Source: Gammaproteobacteria bacterium
GTDB taxonomy: Bacteria > Pseudomonadota > Gammaproteobacteria > Pseudomonadales > Halieaceae
DNA: 64,000 bases
Reading direction: 5' to 3'
NCBI GenBank assembly: GCA_030427485.1
Contig: JAUICG010000001.1
Location: 1-64,000, forward strand
The position numbers and the translations under genes are program-made. Positions 9,278 through 17,152 of this stretch are shown one piece after another (position 1 is the stretch's first letter; each line of letters starts with the position of its first letter). The notes beneath the pieces were generated by a model. That model was given only the letters and a program-made list of their open reading frames with translations. It did not search any database and was not told the origin of the DNA.

Positions 9278-10423
9278 GTGAAGACGTACAAAATTATTGA
9301 TTGTGATGGTCACGTGGCCGAGCCATTCAGCCTGTTCACTGAATACTGCGACCCTGAATTCAAGGAGCGTGCGCCCAGGCCTTTTGTGAAAGACGATGGA
9401 TCGCGTGCGGTGATAATCGATGGCGTCGAGTACCCCGCATTCGTCAAGTTCGGCGGTCGTGCGCTCGGCAAGACCGAGAGCGACGATATTGTCCGCCCTA
9501 TCCAGAAGCCCGATAATTTCGAAGGTGGCGTGGACGGCGCGATCAGGCTGAGGGATATGGACAAGGAAGGCATTGACGCGGCCATTATCTTCGCCAGCGG
9601 TGCCGCCAGCATGTGCGCTATCCAGGATGCGCAACTGGAGACGGCGATGTACCGCGCCTACAATCGCTGGCTCGCCGAATACTGTTCGGTCGATACCAAC
9701 CGCATCAAGGGCAATGTGCTGGTTTCACTGCGTCATCCGGAGATGGCGATCGAGGAGATAAACCGGGTTGTCAATGAAGACTGGGTGGGTGGCATCTCCA
9801 TTACCCCGCATATCGACAATTTCAATCTTGACCACCCGCGTTTCCACCCGTTGTGGGCACTGGCACAGGATGTCGATTTGCCGGTTTGTATCCATGCGGG
9901 ATCCGGCCGGCCGCCCTATGGAATGGGCACGGAAGAGGCGCAGGGTTGTCACATGCTCCGTCACCTTATGACCCATCCCTACGAGCAGCAGCGCGCCATG
10001 GCCACCATCATGGGAGGCGGTGTATTCGATTTCTTCCCCCGGCTGCGCGTCGCATTTATCGAGTCAGGAATCGGTTGGCTGGCGTGGTGGCTCGACAGGA
10101 TGGATCGAGAGATCGACCTGTTGAATTCACACACCCCGTTCATGAAGCGCCATCCGCACCAGTATCTGGAAGATGGTCAGTGTTTCGTGAGCTGTTTGCC
10201 GGAGGAAGCGGGCATCGAGGCTGTCATAGGCCAGATCGGCGATGCCGGCATCGTCTTCGCATCCGACTACCCGCACTGGGATTGCGGTTTCCCGGAGACG
10301 GTGCAGCGTATAGAAAGGCGCGATCTGTCAGAATCCACCAAAAAGCACATTTTTGAAACAAATGCGCTCAAACTGCATACACGGTTCTCCAGCATTGTCG
10401 AGAACGTGAGGCACGCATCCTGA
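9278..10423 (+). CDS. Amidohydrolase_2 family metal-dependent hydrolase/decarboxylase (ACMSD-like TIM barrel)
   Basis: 381 residues from a GTG start that has GGAGG seven bases upstream. The N-terminus IDCDGHVAEP is the metal-binding strand of the COG2159 group. A second conserved His lies in CIHAGSGRPP (about residue 207), and the C-terminal catalytic Asp is in FASDYPHWDCGF (about 329-340). Members hydrolyse or decarboxylate cyclic or aromatic carboxylates, and some act in polyketide or lignin-monomer pathways. It lies within the co-directional cluster, after the AlkP-like gene and just before a free acyl carrier protein, so a tailoring step is likely. The substrate cannot be read from the sequence. 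Confidence 0.85.
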   Translation: MKTYKIIDCDGHVAEPFSLFTEYCDPEFKERAPRPFVKDDGSRAVIIDGVEYPAFVKFGGRALGKTESDDIVRPIQKPDNFEGGVDGAIRLRDMDKEGIDAAIIFASGAASMCAIQDAQLETAMYRAYNRWLAEYCSVDTNRIKGNVLVSLRHPEMAIEEINRVVNEDWVGGISITPHIDNFNLDHPRFHPLWALAQDVDLPVCIHAGSGRPPYGMGTEEAQGCHMLRHLMTHPYEQQRAMATIMGGGVFDFFPRLRVAFIESGIGWLAWWLDRMDREIDLLNSHTPFMKRHPHQYLEDGQCFVSCLPEEAGIEAVIGQIGDAGIVFASDYPHWDCGFPETVQRIERRDLSESTKKHIFETNALKLHTRFSSIVENVRHAS

Positions 10424-10460
10424 ACAGTTTGACTTAACAAGGGTAAAACGAGGTTTACAT

Positions 10461-10757
10461 ATGGAAAATGTTCAACACGCAGCTAGCACCGATGACATCG
10501 TTTCACGCGTATGCAGTGTCCTGGTCGATATGACGGATGACTGGGACATGGATTTCGAAGGTGAAATCAACAGGGACACCTTTTTGATCAGTGATCTCGC
10601 TTTTGAGTCCATCGATATAGTCCAGTTGGTCGTGGCGATTGAAGGGGAGTTCGACAAGCGCGGTATCCCGTTCGAGCAGTTGCTGATGGTGGATGGTCGT
10701 TATGTCGACGATCTTTCGGTGGGGGATATAGCCGATTTCCTGTCCGCAAGCCTCTAG
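10461..10757 (+). CDS. Free-standing acyl carrier protein
   Basis: 98 acidic residues with the ACP four-helix pattern. The phosphopantetheine site is Ser50 in SDLAFESIDIVQ, where Glu replaces the usual Asp of the DSL motif. The variation is tolerated in ACP-like proteins, so it is probably functional. The ATG start follows ACGAGG with normal spacing. It stands between the amidohydrolase and the alpha/beta hydrolase, all co-directional. The neighbouring KS-AT-DH-PPTase synthase has no carrier domain of its own, so this protein is a candidate acyl shuttle for it or for a tailoring or transfer step, and the fused PPTase is the candidate activating enzyme. Confidence 0.88.
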   Translation: MENVQHAASTDDIVSRVCSVLVDMTDDWDMDFEGEINRDTFLISDLAFESIDIVQLVVAIEGEFDKRGIPFEQLLMVDGRYVDDLSVGDIADFLSASL

Positions 10758-10816
10758 TTTAAGCTCGCGAACGTGCTTAAGCATGGATATTAAAGACAGA
10801 ACAGGCCTTTGTTGAT

Positions 10817-11959
10817 ATGCCCAGTGTAGTTGCCAACGGCGCCAAGATATCCTACCAGCAGGCTGGTGAGGGACCGGATGTGGTGCTGATTCACGGTCTG
10901 GCGACCAATCGCGCCTTCTGGTTTCCGCACCCGCTGCAGTCGCTGAAGGAGCACTGCCGGGTAACGATATTCGACCTGCGTGGCCACGGCTACAGCTCCA
11001 TGCCGGAGAGCGGCTATACATCGGCCGATATGGCCGATGACCTTGCGGTACTTATGGACCACCTGTCCATTGAAGCAGCGGTGTTGGTGGGTCACAGCTT
11101 CGGCGGTGTGGTCGGCCTGCAGTACGCGACCCGGCATCCGGATCGCGTAAAAGGACTGGTGTTGGCGGACAGCAGGGTGCTTTCACTGCAACCCATACAA
11201 AGCCTCGATCAGCAGGCCGAATTGCAGGGCCTGGAAAAGGAGCTTATCTCCCAGTCTGTGGATAACTGGCAGAAGGAGCCGCATGTCGGTATGCGGCTGC
11301 TCGAAGAATTGGCCAGACACAAGTTGAACAACCCTGGCCAGCCGAGCCGTAAAGGCATTAATCCGTTCGGTGGCATGGGCAAGGGTGAGCGTTCGGCGAG
11401 GTTGTGGCTGAAACTGCTGGAGACGACATCGGCGCGTGAAGACATACGCTCGCCTGCTGGCTTGACAGCCGGCAGGATCAAAGCCTTCGGTAATCCGATT
11501 GCATTGATCTACGGTGAGCGGTCGCGGTGTATCGATACGTGCAGGCAGATGGAACAGCAACTGCCACACAGCGATACGATCATTGTACCGGGTGTCGGGC
11601 ATTTTCACCCTATCGCCAGACCGCGGTACTTCACCAACGCGGTCCTTGATTTTATCGAGAGGGCTGAAGCGTCCGAGAGCGGTCCGGGTTCGACAGATGG
11701 TTCCGGCGCCAGCGACGCTGATCGCCGGCAAAACAGCCGGCAGGGTAACTGGAATGGACAAACCTGCCGTCGCAGGCGCGAACGCCGCGTGGCCTGGCGC
11801 AAGCGTGGCTGGAAAGGCGCGGAGCGACGCAAGAGACCTCGCGATCCGGGTCTGTCATGGATGGAGAAGGGCCTGGCGAAGAAGCTTCGGGACAGTGAGA
11901 CGGTGATTGACAACAGTGAAGAGAAGCGAAAATGGCACAGAACATCAATGAAAACCTAG
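10817..11959 (+). CDS. Alpha/beta hydrolase with an unusual Arg-rich C-terminal tail
   Basis: 380 residues. The first about 285 form a standard alpha/beta hydrolase: an oxyanion region VLIHGLATN, nucleophile Ser in LVGHSFGG (about residue 97) and catalytic His in GVGHFHP (about 258). Such enzymes release or transfer acyl chains as thioesterases or esterases. After the expected end of the fold (about residue 280) an additional about 95 residues are very rich in Arg, Lys, Ser and Gly, without recognisable homology, and the gene overlaps the next by 28 bp. The tail may be a nucleic-acid- or phosphate-binding extension, or read-through of a lost stop. A thioesterase role for the nearby synthase is inference. 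Confidence 0.82.
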   Translation: MPSVVANGAKISYQQAGEGPDVVLIHGLATNRAFWFPHPLQSLKEHCRVTIFDLRGHGYSSMPESGYTSADMADDLAVLMDHLSIEAAVLVGHSFGGVVGLQYATRHPDRVKGLVLADSRVLSLQPIQSLDQQAELQGLEKELISQSVDNWQKEPHVGMRLLEELARHKLNNPGQPSRKGINPFGGMGKGERSARLWLKLLETTSAREDIRSPAGLTAGRIKAFGNPIALIYGERSRCIDTCRQMEQQLPHSDTIIVPGVGHFHPIARPRYFTNAVLDFIERAEASESGPGSTDGSGASDADRRQNSRQGNWNGQTCRRRRERRVAWRKRGWKGAERRKRPRDPGLSWMEKGLAKKLRDSETVIDNSEEKRKWHRTSMKT

Positions 11960-12945
11960 CGCAACAGGATGAGCAGTCAGTGGACATGAGTCACCTGGAA
12001 GATCTTCTGGTCGATGATGAAACTATCGATACTTCCTATGAACCGTTTTCACGCGAGCCCCAGTATATCAATGCGAACCGTGATCTGATCCAGACCTTGC
12101 CGATCGACAAGACCACGCGCATCGTGGACCTGGCCTGTGGTACCAGCACGATGACAGGCCTGTTACTTGAGAAGATATACGGTGAAGGTAACTACAAGCC
12201 TGGTTCAGTCGATGCGGACAAGCCGCAACGGATTATTGGCATGGATCTTTCGCGCGAGTCACTGCTGCATGGCCAGCAGTTTCTTGCCGGCCGGGGTTAC
12301 CTCGTGCCGTCAGATACCACCAGGGTGCCGACAGCAGAGCCGCATATGCACGTCGTTGACCTGCTCGAAGGTAGCGCGGATTGCCTGCCGCTTGTGGATG
12401 ATTGCGCAGACTTTGCGATTATGGGGAATGCCATTCAGTTGATCGATAACCTGGACGGTATGTTCACGGAATTGAACCGAATACTTGTTCCGGGTGGTCG
12501 CTTCGCGTTCAACACGTCTTTCTATGCGGGCACCTATACCAAGGGAACTGAGCACATTTACGTGAACTGGATGCAGGAAGCGCTGGCCTATATAAAGGAG
12601 CGCGATACTGAATTGCGTGCGACCGGTCATCCCGGCGTGAAGCGCAAACGCGGGAATGCGGCGCGTGCATTTTCAAAGCCGTGGATGTCAATTGAGGACT
12701 ATACCGGCAAGCTCGAGCAACACGGTTTCAAGGTCGAGGTCAGTGAAGAGCGGACCGTGATGCTGGATCAGCGGTGTTTCGAGACCATAGGCGCCTATGC
12801 CGGTCTCGCCAAGGTGCTGTTAAGTGGTTATCCGGTAAAACTCGCCTGCGAGGCACTGGAGCGTGCCGCCGCCCCGACACTGGCGAAGGCGAATATGCCG
12901 GAGGTACCACGCTACTGGTTAGAGGTTGTTGCCCGCAGGGAGTGA
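11932..12945 (+). CDS. SAM-dependent class I methyltransferase
   Basis: 337 residues with a Rossmann methyltransferase fold. Motif I is IVDLACGTSTMTG (about residues 64-76), the acidic loop after strand 2 is IIGMDLSRES, and motif IV/V is represented by ADFAIMGNAIQLIDN and the following ILVPGGRFAFNTS. The ATG start lies within the last 28 bp of the alpha/beta hydrolase gene, behind a GAAGAG purine stretch, indicating co-translation. The acceptor is unknown. Its place between the hydrolase and the reductases suggests C- or O-methylation of the cluster's product. The YcaR/Trm112-like protein at 19667-19846 could be a partner, because Trm112 proteins activate methyltransferases in other organisms. 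That link is inference. Confidence 0.85.
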   Translation: MAQNINENLAQQDEQSVDMSHLEDLLVDDETIDTSYEPFSREPQYINANRDLIQTLPIDKTTRIVDLACGTSTMTGLLLEKIYGEGNYKPGSVDADKPQRIIGMDLSRESLLHGQQFLAGRGYLVPSDTTRVPTAEPHMHVVDLLEGSADCLPLVDDCADFAIMGNAIQLIDNLDGMFTELNRILVPGGRFAFNTSFYAGTYTKGTEHIYVNWMQEALAYIKERDTELRATGHPGVKRKRGNAARAFSKPWMSIEDYTGKLEQHGFKVEVSEERTVMLDQRCFETIGAYAGLAKVLLSGYPVKLACEALERAAAPTLAKANMPEVPRYWLEVVARRE

Positions 12946-12966
12946 TCGGCGGGTGATTGCGCGAAT

Positions 12967-13785
12967 ATGACTATGGATAACAGCGTATTACAGGGGCAGG
13001 TGGCGATCATAACCGGTGGTAGCGTCGGTATCGGTCGCGCCACTGCGCTTTGCCTGTTGCAGCTTGGTGCAGCTGTGGTCGTTGTCAGTCGCAACTCCAA
13101 ACGGATAGAAGAGGCGCAGGACTGGCTGCGACAGCAAGTGCCGGGCGCTGAAGTGGTCGGGCTCGCCCTCGATGTCAGCAGTGAACGGGACATGCAGGCA
13201 ATGGTCGACAGCACCCTGCAACGTTTCGGTCGAATAGATGTGTTGATCGCCTCGGCAGGCATATTGCGGGCCGGTGATGGAGCCCTGCAGACCGTCGCGC
13301 AAATGAGTAGCGCCGACTGGGACCAGGTCATGGACATCAACCTGAAAGGAACCTACCTCAGCAATCGTGCCGCGCTGCCCGCGATGATGAAACAGGGTTC
13401 GGGCCAGATTATCAATGTGTCTTCGACGTCGGGTCGCAAGGGGTATGCCTTTGATTCGGCCTATTGCGCGTCGAAATTTGCGGTGATTGGCCTGTCCCAG
13501 GCACTGGCGGAAGAGGTCAGACCGCACGGTATACGCGTGCAGGTGTTGTTGCCGGGTGTGATTGATACGCCGATCTGGGCCCAGAACGGGCCCATACCAA
13601 AACCGGCCGACGTGCTTCCTGTAGAGAGGGTCGCGCAGTTGTTGAGTGACATGGTGTGCATGCCCGCCGATGCGGTGTGTCTCGAAACGGTCATTGAACC
13701 ATTGCGGGTACAGGAAAAGCCTGCCTGGATGGGCCGGCCGCAGAGGGTAGCGGAACAACAGATACGTGAATGGAGAAAGGCATGA
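12967..13785 (+). CDS. Short-chain dehydrogenase/reductase (first of a tandem pair)
   Basis: 272 residues, classical SDR. The NAD(P) loop is TGGSVGIG (about 15-22), with a downstream SRNSKR that favours NADP(H). The catalytic set is Asn in MDINLKGTY, Ser in NVSSTSGRKG and Tyr/Lys in SAYCASK (about 160-166). It is closely similar to the next gene in catalytic region and length, so the pair looks like a tandem duplication. The stop codon overlaps the next ATG (ATGA at 13782-13785), giving translational coupling. It probably reduces a ketone or oxidises an alcohol on the cluster's intermediate; resemblance to FabG would also allow a role in chain reduction. Confidence 0.88.
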   Translation: MTMDNSVLQGQVAIITGGSVGIGRATALCLLQLGAAVVVVSRNSKRIEEAQDWLRQQVPGAEVVGLALDVSSERDMQAMVDSTLQRFGRIDVLIASAGILRAGDGALQTVAQMSSADWDQVMDINLKGTYLSNRAALPAMMKQGSGQIINVSSTSGRKGYAFDSAYCASKFAVIGLSQALAEEVRPHGIRVQVLLPGVIDTPIWAQNGPIPKPADVLPVERVAQLLSDMVCMPADAVCLETVIEPLRVQEKPAWMGRPQRVAEQQIREWRKA

Positions 13786-14609
13786 GTAACCCAGTCAGTC
13801 AACCTGCAGCGCCTCTGGCGGGCAAAGTCGCGATCGTAACCGGTGGCACCGGTGGTATCGGTGCCGCCACCTGTCGTTGCCTGGCGGGTGCAGGCGCGAG
13901 TGTTATCGTGGTTGATCGCAGTCGTGACACCGTGGATGCGCTGCAGCAGGAACTATCGGCCGCTCTTGTTGACGGGCAACAGGTTGTCGGGCTCGCGCTG
14001 GATGTCACCAGCGAGGCCGACATGGAAGAGATGGCCCGCCAGGCCGGGGAACAGTTCGGGCGTATCGACTTCCTGGTTACCTGCGCCGGTATTCTGCGAG
14101 CGCCCGGCACCCTGCCCAAGCCGATGATACAGGTCGACAGCCCGGAGTGGGATATCGTCATCAATGTAAACCTGAAGGGCGTGTTCCTGAGCAACAAGGC
14201 GGTGTTGCCGGCAATGATGGCACAGCGTGAGGGCTGCATTATCAATCTGGCGTCCACCTCGGGCCGCCAGGGCAAGGCGCATGATTCCGCCTATTGTGCC
14301 TCGAAGTTTGGTGTAATCGGCTTGTCCGAGTCGCTGGCTGAAGAAGTACGTCCCTACGGTATAAAGGTACAGACTGTTCTACCGGATGCTGTTGACACCC
14401 CGCTTTGGGAACAAAATGGTCCGATCAAGCCTGAGCATGCGCTGGCTGCCGACCGGGTTGGCGAGTTGATCCTGACGATGGCGATGTTGCCGGCCGACAC
14501 CATCCTGGTGGCGCCGGTGATTGCCCCGTTCAGGACCCGCCGTCGCAAGAAGAAGGCTGCGGCCGGGGATGAAGCAAAGGCGACGAGCGCGCAACAGACA
14601 ACCGTGTGA
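13782..14609 (+). CDS. Short-chain dehydrogenase/reductase (second of a tandem pair)
   Basis: 275 residues. The start is the ATG at 13782, which overlaps the previous stop and has GGAGAAAGG just upstream; an in-frame ATG 12 bases earlier is less well placed. Key SDR features are TGGTGGIG, an Asp-ending second strand (VVDRSRD, which hints at NAD(H) rather than NADP(H)), INVNLKG, NLASTSGRQGKAHDS and the Tyr/Lys pair SAYCASKFG. The C-terminus is a Lys/Arg- then Ala/Thr-rich tail. Compared with its neighbour, the cofactor loop differs, so the two copies may run opposite redox steps, such as an oxidation-reduction inversion of a hydroxyl. The latter is inference. Confidence 0.88.
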   Translation: MSNPVSQPAAPLAGKVAIVTGGTGGIGAATCRCLAGAGASVIVVDRSRDTVDALQQELSAALVDGQQVVGLALDVTSEADMEEMARQAGEQFGRIDFLVTCAGILRAPGTLPKPMIQVDSPEWDIVINVNLKGVFLSNKAVLPAMMAQREGCIINLASTSGRQGKAHDSAYCASKFGVIGLSESLAEEVRPYGIKVQTVLPDAVDTPLWEQNGPIKPEHALAADRVGELILTMAMLPADTILVAPVIAPFRTRRRKKKAAAGDEAKATSAQQTTV

Positions 14610-14624
14610 GATGAGAAAAGAGAT

Positions 14625-17048
14625 ATGAGCACAAACGAACACCAGCAGGCAGCATTGTCGCATCTACGCGTACTGGACCTCAGCCAGGGAATCTGCGGGC
14701 CGTATTGTACGAAATTGCTGGCGGGATTTGGTGCCGAAGTTGTCAAGATCGAACCGCCGGAGGGAGACTATCTGCGCCGTCGGGGCCCGTTCGCGGGCAA
14801 GAAGCCGGAAGTGGAGAACAGCCTGCCCTTTGCCTGGTTCAATACCGGCAAGAAGAGTCTGGTCCTTGATTTGCACAACAAGCCTGACGATGTCAGCGAG
14901 TTCAAGCGGATGGTTGCCCAGGCCGATGTCGTCATCGAAGACCTGGGTCCCGGCCCCGGGGGCATGGCCAAACTTGGCCTGGATTACATGACCCTGAGCC
15001 AGATCAACCCGCGGCTGGTGATGACCTCCATTTCCAACTTCGGGCAGTTGGGTCCGTACAAGGACTACGCGGCTGAAGAGATCACGCTGTATGCGATGAG
15101 CGCCCTGATGAACTCGACCGGTGATGACGCGCGTGAGCCGCTGTGCGGAGGTCCGGCGATCAGCCAGCAGAGCGCCGGCATGAAGGCGTATATCGCCACG
15201 CTCATGGCGGTCTTCAGGACCAGGCAGAGCGGGATCGGAGACTGGGTCGATTTGTCGATTCAGGAAGCCGCGCTGGACAATTTCGAGATCGGTATGGCCG
15301 AGTACCTGCACACGGGCAAGGTCGGTATCCGCAGGAATGATGAACACGCACTGGTCCCCTGGAGAATTTTCCCCTGCAGGGACGGTTACGCGGCGATTAT
15401 GGGCGGACCGATCCGCAACTGGCTGAACGCGGCAAAGGTATTTGAAGAGCCGAAGTTGTTTGAGAAGAAATACGAGCACATGGCAGGGCGCATGGAACAC
15501 CGCGATGATATTCGCGAACTTATGAAGCCCTGGCTGATGAAGAACAACAAGAAGGATATCTACCATATTGGTCAGGAGAAAGGCATGGCCTGGGGTTACC
15601 TGGCCACCTTGCAGGATGTGCTGGAATCGCCTCAGAACAAGGCGCGCGGCGCGTTTGTCGATGTCGACCACCCGGATATAGGCAGGCAGTCGATGGTGGG
15701 TGCTCCCTTCCTGCCGGCGTCGACCCCCTGGCAGCAGACGCGCGCTCCCCGCCTGGGTGAGCACAGCGATGACGTGCGTTCGGCTTGGCGCGCGAACGCC
15801 GGGTCCGGTGCGGCCATAGAATCCGCCGCTCAGAGCGCAGAGGTCAGTAGCCAGCCGCTGGCCGGCCTGCGTATTGTCGACCTGACCCACGATTGGGCCG
15901 GCCCCCACGCAGCGCGCATTATGGCCGATTACGGCGCCGAGGTGATCAAGGTCGAATACCACCCCCGGCTGGACGGTATGCGGGGTGCCTACGCCGATCG
16001 TTTCAACAGTCATCCGCGCTGGTGGGAAATCAACCGCAACAAGGGCTCGGTCTCCCTGAACCTGCACGATGCACAACAGCTGGAGGCGCTCAAGCAGCTT
16101 GTCGCGGTGTCCGATATCCTGGTCGAGAACTCGCGGCCCGGTGTACTCGAACGACTGGGACTTGGATACGACGTATTGAAAGCGATCAAGCCCGATCTCG
16201 TTGTGGTTTGCATGTCTGCTTACGGCAGTACCGGGCCCGAATCACGCTACGCGGGTTATGGTGGCGCTATCGAGGCGTTGAGCGGAGTTCAGTCATTGAC
16301 AGCCTACGACCGGGACGGTGATCCGATGCGCGTGCGTGAGCTGGATGTGACCAACGGTATCATGGGTGCCTGTGCAATGATGACGGCGCTTCTGCATCAC
16401 CAGAGAACCGGTGAAGGCCAGTTCGTCGATGTGTCTGAGCGTGAATCGTCCACCTGGATGATCGGCGAGCACTTGCTCGAGTATGTCGCCAATAACGAGC
16501 AGACGCTGCCGCTGGGAAACCGTAGCGCGGATTTTGCACCGCAGGGCTGTTATCGCTGTGAGGGCGATGACAACTGGCTTGTAATCACGGTTCGCAGTGA
16601 CGAGGAATGGACGACTCTGTGCGATGCCTGTGGTTTTACCGAGGCCAAATCGGACAGCCGATTCGCGACGCTGGACGGTCGCCGTGAACACCACGATGAA
16701 ATCGATCGGCTGATCGAAGGCTGGAGTGCGAAGCGGCAGAAGCACGCAGCGATGAGGCAACTGCAGACTGCCGGCATTGCCGCCGGTATAGTGGCCGACG
16801 CCCGTGATATCGCGGCTGATGAACACCTGATGGCGCGCGAATGGTTCCAGTTCGACCATGCGAACGGCGGCGGCCGCTATCCCGGCTTCCCGTTCCGACT
16901 GGCGCGTGGGGGCGGTAAGTTCGTCAAGCGCGGACCGGACCTGGATGTCGATAACGAGGCCGTACTCTGCAACTTATTGAAAATGCCGCGCAGCATTCTC
17001 ACGGACATTGAAAACGATGAACTCGGGACCGCGTATGATCTCGAATAA
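14625..17048 (+). CDS. Fused double class III CoA-transferase (CaiB/BaiF family)
   Basis: 807 residues, about twice the normal family length, made of two complete CaiB/BaiF-like halves (about 5-400 and 410-807). Each begins with the family signature (LRVLDLSQGICGPYCTKLLA and LRIVDLTHDWAGPHAARIMA) and carries the VKIE/VKVE strand. In the second half the catalytic Asp position is occupied (ELDVTNGIMG). In the first half the aligned segment reads AISQQSAGMK with Gln where Asp is expected, so that half may be inactive or structural. Family members move CoA between carboxylic acids. In this cluster the enzyme could activate or release an acyl product as a CoA thioester. ATG start behind GAAAAGAG, 15 bp after the SDR gene. 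Confidence 0.88.
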   Translation: MSTNEHQQAALSHLRVLDLSQGICGPYCTKLLAGFGAEVVKIEPPEGDYLRRRGPFAGKKPEVENSLPFAWFNTGKKSLVLDLHNKPDDVSEFKRMVAQADVVIEDLGPGPGGMAKLGLDYMTLSQINPRLVMTSISNFGQLGPYKDYAAEEITLYAMSALMNSTGDDAREPLCGGPAISQQSAGMKAYIATLMAVFRTRQSGIGDWVDLSIQEAALDNFEIGMAEYLHTGKVGIRRNDEHALVPWRIFPCRDGYAAIMGGPIRNWLNAAKVFEEPKLFEKKYEHMAGRMEHRDDIRELMKPWLMKNNKKDIYHIGQEKGMAWGYLATLQDVLESPQNKARGAFVDVDHPDIGRQSMVGAPFLPASTPWQQTRAPRLGEHSDDVRSAWRANAGSGAAIESAAQSAEVSSQPLAGLRIVDLTHDWAGPHAARIMADYGAEVIKVEYHPRLDGMRGAYADRFNSHPRWWEINRNKGSVSLNLHDAQQLEALKQLVAVSDILVENSRPGVLERLGLGYDVLKAIKPDLVVVCMSAYGSTGPESRYAGYGGAIEALSGVQSLTAYDRDGDPMRVRELDVTNGIMGACAMMTALLHHQRTGEGQFVDVSERESSTWMIGEHLLEYVANNEQTLPLGNRSADFAPQGCYRCEGDDNWLVITVRSDEEWTTLCDACGFTEAKSDSRFATLDGRREHHDEIDRLIEGWSAKRQKHAAMRQLQTAGIAAGIVADARDIAADEHLMAREWFQFDHANGGGRYPGFPFRLARGGGKFVKRGPDLDVDNEAVLCNLLKMPRSILTDIENDELGTAYDLE

Positions 17049-17152
17049 GAGAAATGGCCGACGCAAACGGCCCAACCGCTACCGCAGCGACAATCTGCCG
17101 GTGGCCAATAATTACGAATGAGGAGTATGCACCAGCATACGGAGGTATCGCC

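Noticed and set aside
14664..16076. 470-codon open frame opposite the CoA-transferase gene
   Set aside because: Shadow of the CaiB/BaiF coding strand; no recognisable motif or ribosome-binding site.
17054..17152. Upstream ATG for the FG-GAP protein
   Set aside because: Would place 33 polar residues before the signal peptide; ATG 17153 has GGAGG and gives a proper signal sequence.
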